Shown in pieces: positions 35,884 through 45,617 of a DNA stretch of 64,000 nucleotides (position 1 is the first letter of the stretch; every line of letters starts with the position of its first letter). The translations under genes and the position numbers were made by a program. Origin of the DNA: an uncultured Bryobacterales bacterium. GTDB lineage: Bacteria > Acidobacteriota > Terriglobia > Bryobacterales > UBA6623. The notes beneath the pieces are model-generated. The model did no database searches, was not told where the DNA came from, and worked only from the letters and a program-made list of their open reading frames with translations. Where the stretch lies: assembly GCA_951813605.1 (NCBI GenBank), contig OX638379.1, positions 5,592,062 to 5,656,061 on the forward strand. Reading direction: 5' to 3'.

Positions 35884-36126
35884 CTAATCGAAGACGCTGC
35901 TCAGCTTGCCGTATACGGAGTGCTGGCCGGACGCGACCGCCGGGATTGCGAGGGTCGGGCCCGAGTGGGCAATCTGCCGCGGAGTGAGTCCTGCGTGCGA
36001 TCTGGCGGCGTCGGGCGGAGGCAGGGGGAACGCGAGCTCGCTGCCATCGCGGAAGTCCCCCGCCGGCCGGGTCTGACCCAATGCCGGGCCGAGGAGGGCC
36101 ACAGCGGCAATACCTCTGGCAACCAC
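35884..36126 (-). CDS. possible small exported protein beside the IS1595 element
   Basis: An 80-codon frame from ATG 36126 with a signal-peptide-like start (ARGIAAVALLGPALGQ) and no family match. It follows directly after the decayed methyltransferase and ends 60 nt before the start of the exported protein at 35823, same strand. It may be a gene fragment at the element border or a chance frame. Confidence 0.25.
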   Translation of the reverse strand: MVARGIAAVALLGPALGQTRPAGDFRDGSELAFPLPPPDAARSHAGLTPRQIAHSGPTLAIPAVASGQHSVYGKLSSVFD

Positions 36127-36131
36127 CCGCT

Positions 36132-36531
36132 TGCGAGTAATGCTCCGTCATCGGCGGCCTTCTGAAGTCTCGACAGGACCAGCTGGACCGCGAGACTGGA
36201 CAGGTCGATCCCGATCCAGTGGCGGTTGAGCGTCTCCGCCGCTACCAGAGCGGTGGCACATCCGCAGAACGGGTCCAGTACGACATCACCCTCGTTCGAA
36301 CTCGCCTTGATGATCCGCTCCAGCAGCGCTAGCGGCTTCTGCGTGGGATAGCCGATCCTCTCCTTCGACCGTGATGAGATCGGTCCGATATCGGCCCAGA
36401 TGTCCTGCAGCGTGACGAGCGTCCAGGTGTCCTTGAACGCCGCGCCCGCCGCCTCGGAGCCGATTGCCCCGGAGCACGTCGCGGTTGTCACCGGTGAACA
36501 GCGTACGGTTCTTGACGTTGAGCGTTGCCAT
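36132..36531 (-). pseudogene. decayed DNA methyltransferase, passenger gene of the IS1595-family element
   Basis: ATG 36531 begins MATLNVKNRTLFTGDNRDVL, the usual start of a family of site-specific DNA methyltransferases. Near 36465 the frame shifts and resumes with IGSEAAGAAFKDTWTL, which in full-length relatives lies beyond the catalytic DPPF motif. It then jumps again to SKERIGYPTQKPLALLERI and VLDPFCGCATALVAAETL (SAM-binding motif). The catalytic DPP motif and the whole target-recognition region are deleted, so the product cannot methylate DNA. Its ATG overlaps the transposase stop (TAATG), showing it was translationally coupled to the transposase. Confidence 0.8.
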
Positions 36532-37517
36532 TACGCAGTCGCCCTGGCCCCGGACTTCAAGCCGTTGTCCTTAATCAGGGCCTTGTAGGTCAGCCGCTTG
36601 CTCTCCATCCCGGAGCGCAGGGACCGCAGCTGATCGATCGTATCCTGCTCGCGCAGGTTATGGCGGCCGGCGAACTCCTGCACGTACCGATCCAGGTGCT
36701 TTGAGCTGATCTTGTGGAACGTGCCCTTGTGCGCCCTCTTGAGCATCGACCAGAGGGACTCGATGCCATTGGTGTGCCCGTCTCCCTTGACGTACTCCTG
36801 GAGCGAGTGCTTGACCGTGTCGTGATCGAACGGCAGCGTCTCATATGCGGTCGCATCGTCCGTGTACACGGTGGCCTCGGGATCGGCGTTGTCCTTGACG
36901 AACTCCTGCAAGGTTGCGGCATCGGTGGACGCGACGACCTTCGCGGCAACCTGTTTGGTGGCGCGATCCTTGGCGCCCACCACGGCAGTCTTGCCTACCG
37001 CGCCGCGTCCGCTCAGTTCCTCCCGCTTGTGCTTCGGCATGTTCTTCCGCTTGCCCCCGAAGTAGGTTTCATCGACCTCGACCGGCCCCCGGAACAGCTG
37101 GCCGTCCTCCGCGAGAGCCTTGCGCAACCGCTGAGCCAGGAACCAAGCTGACTTCTGTGTGATCTCCAAGTCCCGGTGCAGTTTCATCGAGGACACGCTC
37201 TTGAGATTCGTGGTCACCAGGAACATGGCAACCAGCCAGTCCTGATAGCCGATCTTCGAGCTCTCCATGACCGAATTCGTCCTGACACTGAACTTCTTGG
37301 CGCAAACCCTCTCGCGACAACGGAACGGCATCGTCTTGTGCTTGCAGCCAGTCTGAACGTTCAGGGAGCCGCAATACGGGCAACAGGTCCCCTTCGGCCA
37401 ACGCTGCTTGATGAACCACGTTTCGGCCGTCGCGTCGTCCGGGAACCGCCGCAAGATCGCCTTGAAACTGAGTCCCTTGCGATACGCCTTGCCCGGAGCC
37501 TTCTTCATTCCTGCCAT
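36531..37517 (-). mobile_element. IS1595-family transposase, apparently intact
   Basis: A 328-residue transposase. The N-terminal zinc ribbon contains CPYCGSLNVQTGC and CRERVCAKKF. The catalytic DDE/DDN-type residues are in VEVDETYFGGKRK, VYTDDATAYETLPFDHD and HTNGIESLWSMLKRAHKG, with the C-terminal KHLDRYVQEFAGRHNLRE block. No stop or frameshift interrupts it. It ends in TAATG shared with the passenger methyltransferase. I could not delimit the terminal inverted repeats by eye; the right end should lie within about 37530-37600. IS1595 elements with passenger genes are known. Confidence 0.9.
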
Positions 37518-38222
37518 GCCTTTACCTTACAGGAAAGTGGCGTTCATGTCAAGCGAAAAGTCAGTCTACAATTCTATTTTTCAATCACTTAGAGCATCTT
37601 TCCGTCGAATTCTACCAAGAACTTGGCTACGCCAAATCCCCTCTGCTGATGGGCCTGCGCATCGATGAAAGCGCAAGCCCTAGATGTTGGGGCTGCGCCA
37701 CTTATGTATATAATCCCCTTTCGATTGCCGATCAGATGCCGGAAGATCGACGCCAGACGCACCTTACTATATGTGTGCGCGCGGCGAAGCACAGCTCCGC
37801 TGGACGATTCCGCTCTTGTTGCCAAAAGGGCTAGGCTTGAGGGCTGCCCCCGTGCGCGGACCGATCACCGATCACAGCCGGTGCGACCGCGGCATCTGCG
37901 TGGCCGCTTCGCTTGCAACGGTTACGGGGCCGCTTTGCGAATCGCCCGCGAGGTGTCCATAGGGGGGGCGATTCAGTCGATTGGGCCACCAATGTTTTCC
38001 TGTCTTCGAGACGAACATTCGGACCCTCGCTCACTTGCCCTTCGCGATTCGTGGGCTGCATTGATCCCCTTGCCTGCTCGAGCAAGCTCCAAGACGATGG
38101 TCCAAGGTGCCGGAATGAGGCCCTAAATGTAGAAGTTGCTGATTCCCAGCGGTTTCGAAAGGCGCTACATTGTTCTATAGGGGGGCAGTTTCAGGTGAAG
38201 CCGCCCGTCCCGTGCGCTGCCG
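37518..38222. other. intergenic region between the IS1595 element and the first RND pump
   Basis: About 700 nt, the first 100 or so probably belonging to the insertion sequence. A plus-strand frame (37649-37834) and a minus-strand frame (37589-37825) occupy the same DNA and neither resembles a known protein. The 37540-37740 part is noticeably richer in A+T than the rest of the window. No pump promoter or regulator gene is evident. Confidence 0.5.
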
Positions 38223-41200
38223 ATGAATCTCTCGACCTTATCCATCCATCGACCCGTAACGGTTCTGATGGCGTGTTTGGTCGCCATTTTGCTGGGCGCG
38301 GTGGCGTTTGTCAATATTCCGGTCGATTTGATGCCGGAGATCGTTTATCCGACGATCAGTATCCGCGCTGAGTACGAAGGCGTCGCACCGGAGGAGATGG
38401 AAACACTGGTGGTCCGGCCGCTCGAGGAGGCCTTCTCCGCCGCGCCGCGGGTGAAGCGGATATCGAGTTCGGTTTACGAAGGGCTCTGCTACGTGCGCGT
38501 GGGCTTCGACTACGGCGTCGATATCGACGAGGCGGCGAACGAGCTTCGCACGCGCCTGGACCGCCGCCGTCGGTACCTGCCGGAGGACATGGACGCCCCG
38601 AGCATGTACAAGTACGACTCCTCGCAGTATCCGATCCTCTATCTCGCGGTATCCGCTGACAACTTGGACGCCAAGGAGTTGCGGCATTACGTGGAGAAGC
38701 AGCTGCAGTATCGCTTGGAACGGGTTCCCGGCGTGGCGGCGTTCTCCGTGCGGGGCGGCTTGCGACGCGAGATCCACGTTGACCTCGATCTGAAGAAGCT
38801 CCGCGCGCTGGAGCTGTCGATACCCCAGGTCGTGCAGATCCTGCGCCAGGAGAACATGAACCGTCCCGTCGGCCCGGTTGAGGAGGGACGGTTCGAGGTG
38901 CTCTTGCGCACGCGAGGCGAGTTCCAGAGCTTGGAGGAGATTCGGAACGTCGTGCTCACCACCCGCAACGGTGTTCCCGTCCACGTGCGCGACATCGCAT
39001 CGGTCGCGGACAGCCACGAGGACACCGACTACATGGTCAGCCTCGATGGTCGGCCCGGCGTGCGGATGTACGTCTACAAGCAGGCAGGAGCGAACACGGT
39101 TGAAGTATCGGACGGCTTGTGGGAGGAAGTGGACCGGATTCACAAGGCGCTGCCCCACATCCGCATCGAGAAGACCCGGGACAGCGCCGATTTCATCCGG
39201 GCTTCGATCAACAACGTACGGCGGGCGATGCTGCAAGGGGCGGGCCTTGCTGTCCTAGTCCTTCTGTTCTTCCTCCGCAGTGTCTCGAGCACCGTCATTA
39301 TTGGCATCGCGATCCCGATATCGGTGATCGCGACCTTCGCGCTGATGTTCTTCAACGGCTTCACGCTGAACACGGTTTCGTTCGGCGGCCTGGCTCTCGG
39401 TGTGGGCATGCTCGTTGACAACGCGATCGTCGTGCTCGAGAACGTCTACCGGCACCGAGAGGAGGGCAAGAGCAACTTTGACGCCGCGGTGGTTGGCAGC
39501 CGAGAGGTGTCGATGGCGATTTCAGCCTCGACCTTGACCACGGTGGCCGTGTTTGTGCCGGTGCTGTTCATTGGAGGCATCGCGGCGCAAACGTTCAAGC
39601 AGCTAGCCTACGTCGTCAGCTTCGCGCTGCTGTGCTCGCTCGCGGTGGCCCTTACGGTGGTGCCGGGGCTGTGCGCAAAGTTGAGCCAAGGCGGCAATGC
39701 GGGAACGCGGATTGCGAAACTCAACGACGTCGCTCGTGCGTGGCAGCGCAACCTAGCCGCAGGCTACGGGGGCTCGCTGCAATGGTCCCTGGCCCACAAG
39801 CCGGTCGTCATCGGACTGGCAGCCTTGCTCTTCGGAACTGCCTTGTACTTGGTTCCTTATCTCGGCATCGAGCTGCAGCCCGAGGTCGACGAGGGTGAGG
39901 TCCGAGTCAACATCGAACTCGAGCCCGGCACGCGGCTGGAGATCACGGACGGAGTCGTGCAGGAATTGCGTCGCACTGCGGCCGAGAACGTTCCGGAAAT
40001 CGTCTCGGCCATGGCTACCGCGGGAGGCAGCTCTCGCAGCAGCGGGTCGGGCACGCATCTTGGCGAGTTGCGACTTACCTTGGTGCCGAAGGCGGAGCGG
40101 AGCCGCTCGGCCCGCGAGGTGGCCAACGAATTGAGGGAACTGCTCCAGGTTCAGCCCGGCATGCTGGTGAGGACCCGCGTGTCCGGCAGCATGTTCAGAA
40201 GCTGGGGCAGGGATGACGACGACGACCGGCTCTCCGTCGAGATCCGCGGGCATAATATCGACACGGCGGCGCAGCTTGCAGAAACGATTCGCGAAACGAT
40301 GCTGCGCGTGCCCGGAATCGCGGAGCCGACGATCAGTCAGCGGCCCGGGATGCCGGAAATGCTGGTCGAGGTCGACCGCGTGCGGGCGGCCAACATGGGG
40401 CTCAACGTTTCCGAGGTTGCCACTACGCTGGAAACCGCGATTGGCGGGACACGCAGTTCGATGTATCGCAAAGAGGGGGACGAGTACAACATCTTGGTGC
40501 GCCTGAGGGAGGAAGATCGCCTGGATCTCCGGAATGTCGGCCGGATCCCCCTCGCGACACCGCTTGGGAGAACCATACCCGCCGAGAGCGTCATCGAGCT
40601 GCGGCGCCAGGAAGGTCCGACATATATCAGTCGCGTGGACCAGGAGCGGCGGCTTTTCGTCAGCGGCGCGATAGCGGATCGCGATCTGGGCAGCGTCGTG
40701 CGGGACTTGGATGCGGAGCTCTCCGAGCTGGCCATGCCCGAGGGCTTTTCGATCGAGTACGGCGGGGAATACGAGGAGCAGCAGGAGACGTTCCGCAGCC
40801 TGTTCTTGGCGGCGATTCTCGCCCTGGTGCTTGTCTACATGGTCATGGCCGCGCAGTTCGAGTCCCTGAGAGACCCTTTCCTCATCCTGTTCTCCGTGCC
40901 GCTCGCGGCGATTGGCGTTGTGCTAATCCTGCTTCTGACGGAAACGACGTTCAATCAGCAGGCCTTTCTGGGAATCATCGTGCTGCTCGGCATTGTGGTG
41001 AACAACGCGATCGTCCTGGTGGACTATACAAACCTGCTGCGTCGAGAGCACGGGCTCGGGCTTCACCGGGCAGTCGTGACCGCTGGAATGCGCCGCATGC
41101 GTCCTATCCTCATGACGACCATTACGACGGTGCTGGGTCTGGCGCCGATGGCATTGGGGCTCGGCGAAGGATCGGAACTGCAGGCCCCGATGGCTCGTGT

Positions 41201-41342
41201 CGTTATCGGCGGCTTGGCCGCATCGACCATGATCACTTTGGTCTTTATCCCGGTGATGTACGTTCTATTCGAGGAATTGCGCGCGCCTCGCAGCTTGCGA
41301 CAGGCCGCTCCCGACGCCCTTGCCCCGGTAACAGGCGACTGA
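38223..41342 (+). CDS. RND-type efflux transporter, inner-membrane pump subunit (first of two)
   Basis: A 1039-residue 12-TM pump of the AcrB-like superfamily. It begins SIHRPVTVLMACLVAILLGA (TM1) and has two large periplasmic loops (about 30-335 and 560-850). TM4 reads GMLVDNAIVVLEN near residue 395-408 and TM10 reads GIVVNNAIVLVDYTN near 922-936. AcrB has two aspartates (D407, D408) and a lysine (K940) at the matching places; here one aspartate and the lysine are replaced by Asn, as in many non-AcrB RND lineages. It probably exports hydrophobic compounds or lipids, but the substrate is unknown. The second pump follows 128 nt later. The adaptor is probably the 31474 gene. Confidence 0.9.
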   Translation: MNLSTLSIHRPVTVLMACLVAILLGAVAFVNIPVDLMPEIVYPTISIRAEYEGVAPEEMETLVVRPLEEAFSAAPRVKRISSSVYEGLCYVRVGFDYGVDIDEAANELRTRLDRRRRYLPEDMDAPSMYKYDSSQYPILYLAVSADNLDAKELRHYVEKQLQYRLERVPGVAAFSVRGGLRREIHVDLDLKKLRALELSIPQVVQILRQENMNRPVGPVEEGRFEVLLRTRGEFQSLEEIRNVVLTTRNGVPVHVRDIASVADSHEDTDYMVSLDGRPGVRMYVYKQAGANTVEVSDGLWEEVDRIHKALPHIRIEKTRDSADFIRASINNVRRAMLQGAGLAVLVLLFFLRSVSSTVIIGIAIPISVIATFALMFFNGFTLNTVSFGGLALGVGMLVDNAIVVLENVYRHREEGKSNFDAAVVGSREVSMAISASTLTTVAVFVPVLFIGGIAAQTFKQLAYVVSFALLCSLAVALTVVPGLCAKLSQGGNAGTRIAKLNDVARAWQRNLAAGYGGSLQWSLAHKPVVIGLAALLFGTALYLVPYLGIELQPEVDEGEVRVNIELEPGTRLEITDGVVQELRRTAAENVPEIVSAMATAGGSSRSSGSGTHLGELRLTLVPKAERSRSAREVANELRELLQVQPGMLVRTRVSGSMFRSWGRDDDDDRLSVEIRGHNIDTAAQLAETIRETMLRVPGIAEPTISQRPGMPEMLVEVDRVRAANMGLNVSEVATTLETAIGGTRSSMYRKEGDEYNILVRLREEDRLDLRNVGRIPLATPLGRTIPAESVIELRRQEGPTYISRVDQERRLFVSGAIADRDLGSVVRDLDAELSELAMPEGFSIEYGGEYEEQQETFRSLFLAAILALVLVYMVMAAQFESLRDPFLILFSVPLAAIGVVLILLLTETTFNQQAFLGIIVLLGIVVNNAIVLVDYTNLLRREHGLGLHRAVVTAGMRRMRPILMTTITTVLGLAPMALGLGEGSELQAPMARVVIGGLAASTMITLVFIPVMYVLFEELRAPRSLRQAAPDALAPVTGD

Positions 41343-41470
41343 TTGCGGTGGCCTTCGGTGAGCGCGTAACCGCCCGGCCCCTAAAATACGCCTTCCTGTT
41401 TGGTGCTCGCGCCCCTGCGCCTGCGGGGAGAGGCTGGGCACCGGGGCATCTCGCGCTGGGTGATTAACGA

Positions 41471-44400
41471 ATGAGTCTTCCTGAATTCTCGATCAAGAGA
41501 CCGGTCACGGTGTTAATGGCCGTGATGGTGTGCCTTCTCCTAGGCTTCATTGCATTCTTGGAGATACCCGTCGATCTAATGCCGGAGGTGAACTACCCGA
41601 CGCTTAGCATTACGACGGACTATGAAGGTGTCGGGCCGGAAGAGATCGAGACGCTGATCAGCCGGCCCATGGAGCAAATCGTCGCGGCTGCGCCCGGTGT
41701 CGAGCGGGTGACCTCCACGTCGAGCGAAGGCCGCTCCTCCGTCCGCGTCGAGTTCGTCTACGGCATGGACATCGAAGTCGCGGCAGACGAGGTTCGCTCG
41801 CGATTGGACAGGGGCCGGCGGACGCTGCCGGACGAAATCGAGCCTCCCACCATCTTCAAGTTCGACGTGACCCAGTTCCCGATTATGTTCCTCACGGTCG
41901 CGACCGCAGAGATGGACCCGAGAGAGCTCAGGATGTTCACGGAAAAGAACATCCTGTATCGGTTCGAACGCATCCAGGGCGTGGGCCAGGTGCGAGTCGG
42001 AGGCGGGCTGCGACGGGAAATCCATGTCGACCTGAACTTGGAGAAGCTGCGGGCGCTCGACCTCTCGGTCGCTCAAGTCGTCAGCACGGTGCGCAACGAG
42101 AATCTCAACCGTCCGGTCGGCCCTGTCAAGGAAGGGCGCTTCGACGTGCTTCTGCGCACCAGCGGCGAATTCGACAACGTCAACCAGATCCTGAACGTGG
42201 CCCTGGCGTCGCGCGACGGGATTCCCATCTACGTGCGGGACATAGCCGAAGTCGAGGACTCGCACCCGGACATCCGGCACTACGTCGGCGTGAACGGCAA
42301 GGAAGCCTTGCGCTTGATCATGTTCAAGCAGTCGGGTTCGAATACTGTCAAGGTCTCGGAGGCCGTCTGGGAGGAGGTCGGGTACATCCACAGGGACTAT
42401 CCGCATGTCCGGATCCAGAAGACCATGGACACCGCGGATTTCATTAACGCAGCGATCCAGAACGTCCAAGCGGCCGCTGGAGTCGGTGCAGTACTTGCCG
42501 TGTTCGTGCTCGTTCTGTTCCTTCGCAGTCTCTCGAGCACGCTCATTATCGGGGTGGCAATTCCGATTTCGGTAATCTCGACATTCGCCCTGATGTACTT
42601 CAACGGCTTTACGCTGAACATCGTTTCGTTCGGGGGCCTCGCTCTCGGCGTCGGGATGCTCGTCGACAACGCAATCGTCGTACTGGAGAACATTTATCGG
42701 CATCGCGAGGAAGGGGCCGCACCTGGCGCCGCCGCGCTTGTTGGCAGTCGCGAGGTCGCGACTGCCATCACCGCCTCCACATTGACCACTATCGCGGTGT
42801 TCGTGCCGGTGATGTTCATCGGCGGTTACGCGGCGCAGACATTCCAGCAGCTAGCCTATGTGGTCAGCTTCTCCCTGCTTTGCTCGCTGATCGTGGCCCT
42901 GACGGTGGTTCCGGCGCTGTGCGCGAAGCGTTCCGGCACAGGCTCGGGAAGCTTGCGGATTCTGCGGTACGCGGAGAGCGCCATGGACACGATGGCCGCG
43001 AACTACTCGGGCGCCATCCGCTGGTCCCTTCGCAACCGGTTCATCGTCACCGCTGTCGCTGCCGGGCTGTTCGTCTGCGCGATCTGGCTGACAGGCTATG
43101 TCGGCGTGGAACTGGAGCCCCAGGTGGACGAGGGCCAGATCCGCATCAATCTCGAGTCGGAGCCAGGCACGCGGGCCGAGGTGACCAAGGAGATCGTCGA
43201 CCGCATGGAGGCGATCGTGATGGACAAGGTTCCCGAAGTGGAGTACATCATGACCGAGGCGGGCAGCGACAGTCCGTTCCGGTCCATCGCGACGCATATC
43301 GGCGAACTTCGAATCACGCTCGCCGATCAGGCCGATCGGACGCGCACCGCGCGCGAAATCACCAACATGCTGAGGCCTCTGCTGATGGCTGTGGCCCCGG
43401 GCGTGCAGCTGCGCACCCGCATCTCGAGCGGCAACTTCGGGCGGCGGCGGGGCGGCGGGAATTCCGACGACAGGCTGCAGGTGACCATCCGCGGCTATTC
43501 GCCGGCCACGACGCAGCGGCTTGCGTTGGAGGTGAGGGACGCCATGTTCAGCGTGGACGGCGTGGCGGAGGCCGAGGTGAGCCGACGTCCCGGCTCCCCC
43601 GAGATGGTCGTGCGAGTGGATCGCCTCAAGGCGGCCAGCATGGGCATGTCGGTGGCGGAGGTGGCCGACACCCTGGAGACCGCCGTCGGCGGTCGCCGCT
43701 CCACGTTCTACCGGGAGGAGGGCGACGAGTACGACATCGTTGTCCGCTTGCGCGAGGAGGACCGCCTCGAGCTGTCCCAAGTCGGGCGCATCCCCTTGCG
43801 GACTCCGCGGGGAGAGTTGATCTATGCCGACGACGTAGTCCGGCTGGACCGCCAGGAAGGCCCCATCGAAATCAGCCGCGTCGATCAGGAGCGGATCGTC
43901 TACGTGTCGGGCACCATCGCCGACCGGGACTTGGGCAGCATCATTGCGGACCTTCGCGTCGAGCTGGCCAAGATCAACCGTCCCGATGGCTACGAGTTCC
44001 GCTTCGGCGGCGAATGGGAGGACCAGCAGGAATCCTTCCGCGAGCTCACCTTTGCCGCGATCTTGGCGCTGCTCTTGGTCTACATGGTCATGGCAGCGCA
44101 GTTCGAGTCCTTGCGCGACCCGTTCATCATTCTCTTCTCCGTCCCGCTGGCGGCGATCGGTGTCGTGACCATGCTGGTGATCACCGAGACGACATTCAAC
44201 ATGCAAGGATTTCTCGGAGTGATCGTGCTGGTTGGAATCGTCGTGAACAACGCCATTGTCCTGATCGATTACACGAATCAGCTGCGTCGCGACCACGGGT
44301 ACGGCATTTTCGATTCGGTCATCACAGCGGGAGGCCGCCGCCTGCGTCCGATCCTGATGACCACTGTGACGACCGTCCTCGGCTTGACACCGATGGCGCT

Positions 44401-44593
44401 CGGCTTGGGCGAGGGATCCGAGCTGCAGGTGCCGATGGCGCGCGTGGTGATCGGAGGGCTGCTGACTTCGACGCTCATCACCCTAGTCTTCATCCCGGTC
44501 GTGTACGCGTCTCTCGAAGAGCTGGCGGAGCGCTGGGCTGGTCGCCGCAAGGGCATCTTGAGCAAGCCCTTACGGCCGGTCGAGGGCGACTAG
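41471..44593 (+). CDS. RND-type efflux transporter, inner-membrane pump subunit (second of two)
   Basis: A 1040-residue paralogue of the preceding gene, alignable along its whole length with no large gaps. It begins SIKRPVTVLMAVMVCLLLGF, has FGGLALGVGMLVDNAIVVLE in TM4 and GIVVNNAIVLIDYTNQLRRD in TM10, and the same missing second Asp and Lys relative to AcrB. The central periplasmic loop diverges most (GNFGRRRGGGNSDDRLQVTI against the other pump's Asp-rich loop). The arrangement resembles pumps that work as heteromers, such as MdtB/MdtC, so the two may form a mixed trimer. That is inference from tandem order only. Confidence 0.9.
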   Translation: MSLPEFSIKRPVTVLMAVMVCLLLGFIAFLEIPVDLMPEVNYPTLSITTDYEGVGPEEIETLISRPMEQIVAAAPGVERVTSTSSEGRSSVRVEFVYGMDIEVAADEVRSRLDRGRRTLPDEIEPPTIFKFDVTQFPIMFLTVATAEMDPRELRMFTEKNILYRFERIQGVGQVRVGGGLRREIHVDLNLEKLRALDLSVAQVVSTVRNENLNRPVGPVKEGRFDVLLRTSGEFDNVNQILNVALASRDGIPIYVRDIAEVEDSHPDIRHYVGVNGKEALRLIMFKQSGSNTVKVSEAVWEEVGYIHRDYPHVRIQKTMDTADFINAAIQNVQAAAGVGAVLAVFVLVLFLRSLSSTLIIGVAIPISVISTFALMYFNGFTLNIVSFGGLALGVGMLVDNAIVVLENIYRHREEGAAPGAAALVGSREVATAITASTLTTIAVFVPVMFIGGYAAQTFQQLAYVVSFSLLCSLIVALTVVPALCAKRSGTGSGSLRILRYAESAMDTMAANYSGAIRWSLRNRFIVTAVAAGLFVCAIWLTGYVGVELEPQVDEGQIRINLESEPGTRAEVTKEIVDRMEAIVMDKVPEVEYIMTEAGSDSPFRSIATHIGELRITLADQADRTRTAREITNMLRPLLMAVAPGVQLRTRISSGNFGRRRGGGNSDDRLQVTIRGYSPATTQRLALEVRDAMFSVDGVAEAEVSRRPGSPEMVVRVDRLKAASMGMSVAEVADTLETAVGGRRSTFYREEGDEYDIVVRLREEDRLELSQVGRIPLRTPRGELIYADDVVRLDRQEGPIEISRVDQERIVYVSGTIADRDLGSIIADLRVELAKINRPDGYEFRFGGEWEDQQESFRELTFAAILALLLVYMVMAAQFESLRDPFIILFSVPLAAIGVVTMLVITETTFNMQGFLGVIVLVGIVVNNAIVLIDYTNQLRRDHGYGIFDSVITAGGRRLRPILMTTVTTVLGLTPMALGLGEGSELQVPMARVVIGGLLTSTLITLVFIPVVYASLEELAERWAGRRKGILSKPLRPVEGD

Positions 44594-44750
44594 GCCGTTC
44601 TCGGAGTGCGCGCATCTGGTTCCAGAACGCGAAAGCAGCAAGATTCGGCCATTCTTTCGCTCCGTGGCATCCCTCAGCTGACGGCGTTATGTAGAATGGT
44701 ATGCGACTGGCTCGCGCCGGTCTTGAACACTGATTGAAGGAGAACAGATC

Positions 44751-45446
44751 ATGAACATCATCCGTTTGGCGAGCTTCACGCTTCTATGCGTCGCGCTGGC
44801 GGCGGGTGCGGCGACAGCTGCCACACTGGCCGGCCCTGAGATCCGCGGCACCTACATCGAGTCCCGCAACGCAGAGATTTACGCGTCCCACTGCTTCGCC
44901 AATAGTGAAGTAGGGATCACTGGCGACCTCGCGGTCATGGCATGGGACATCAAGGAAGGCAGCTACAAGGGCGTCCCGCTGGCGGGCGCGAAGGTTGTCG
45001 CGGTCGTGAACGCCACCTCCACGATCGGGAACCCGTTTGGGGACCCGCTGCCGGCCAAGGCGATGCTGATCTTCGACGAGTCGACTTCGGTGCTCCAGCG
45101 CGGCGCGCTGGCAGGCTTCGTGAAGGAACAGGGCGGTGCACTGACCGCGAATGTAGTTCACACGGATACCGCCCCGATCGAGATCGACTTTCACGGCAAC
45201 CTCCACGACCGAGTGGCGACCCTGCGCGCCGGAGAGATCGTGTCGCTGGAGACCCGCGAGATCCGCGGCAGCGATTCGCTTTGCCACCTTGACGACATCT
45301 ACTACCAGCCGCTGGTGACCTTGGACCACGCCATGCCTGCCTTTGCGGTCGAGCAATCCTTCCGTGGCGACGGACTGGGCCACAAGATGCGCGAGTACCG
45401 GCGTTCGAGCGCCTACCTGGGTACGTTCACCGTTCGCGGAGGCTGA
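44751..45446 (+). CDS. DUF1326 domain exported protein
   Basis: A 231-residue protein with AAGGAG before ATG 44751. The signal peptide covers residues 1-23 (LASFTLLCVALAAGAATA). The DUF1326 domain starts EIRGTYIESRNAEIYASHCF with the conserved Cys of the family, then GDLAVMAWDIKEGSYKGVPL and VVAVVNATSTIGNPFGDP. A second Cys lies in GSDSLCHLDDIYYQPL. The family's function is unknown; many members are exported. A strong hairpin terminator lies 59 nt after the stop, so the gene is probably a single transcription unit. Confidence 0.85.
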   Translation: MNIIRLASFTLLCVALAAGAATAATLAGPEIRGTYIESRNAEIYASHCFANSEVGITGDLAVMAWDIKEGSYKGVPLAGAKVVAVVNATSTIGNPFGDPLPAKAMLIFDESTSVLQRGALAGFVKEQGGALTANVVHTDTAPIEIDFHGNLHDRVATLRAGEIVSLETREIRGSDSLCHLDDIYYQPLVTLDHAMPAFAVEQSFRGDGLGHKMREYRRSSAYLGTFTVRGG

Positions 45447-45504
45447 GCTTCGCGCCAGCTGAACGCCGGCAGTCGGTGAATCGAGCGGCGTCACGTGTTG
45501 CTTC

Positions 45505-45543
45505 GCCGGAGCCGCCCGTCGCGGCTCCGGCGGCGCCTTTTTT
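45505..45543 (+). terminator. Rho-independent terminator after the DUF1326 gene
   Basis: An 11-bp perfect stem (GCCGGAGCCGC paired with GCGGCTCCGGC) encloses the 5-nt loop CCGTC. It is followed by GGCGCC and six T residues (45538-45543). The short gap before the T-run is slightly atypical. Confidence 0.8.
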
Positions 45544-45617
45544 GTCATAGGCCCTGGGCTTCGGTCGGGGAACCTGACTGTCCGCAGGAGCGGGTGCTTG
45601 CGGAAGAGGAGAATCGA

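Noticed and set aside
37524..37552. TTGACA-17-TAAGGT as a promoter for the IS1595 transposase (minus strand)
   Set aside because: The -10 box would lie 6 nt before the ATG and coincide with the likely ribosome-binding site, so the promoter reading is doubtful.
42851..44296. A 481-codon minus-strand frame opposite the second RND pump, and a 604-codon plus-strand frame overlapping it
   Set aside because: Both are in other frames of a clearly coding RND gene and have biased, motif-free translations.
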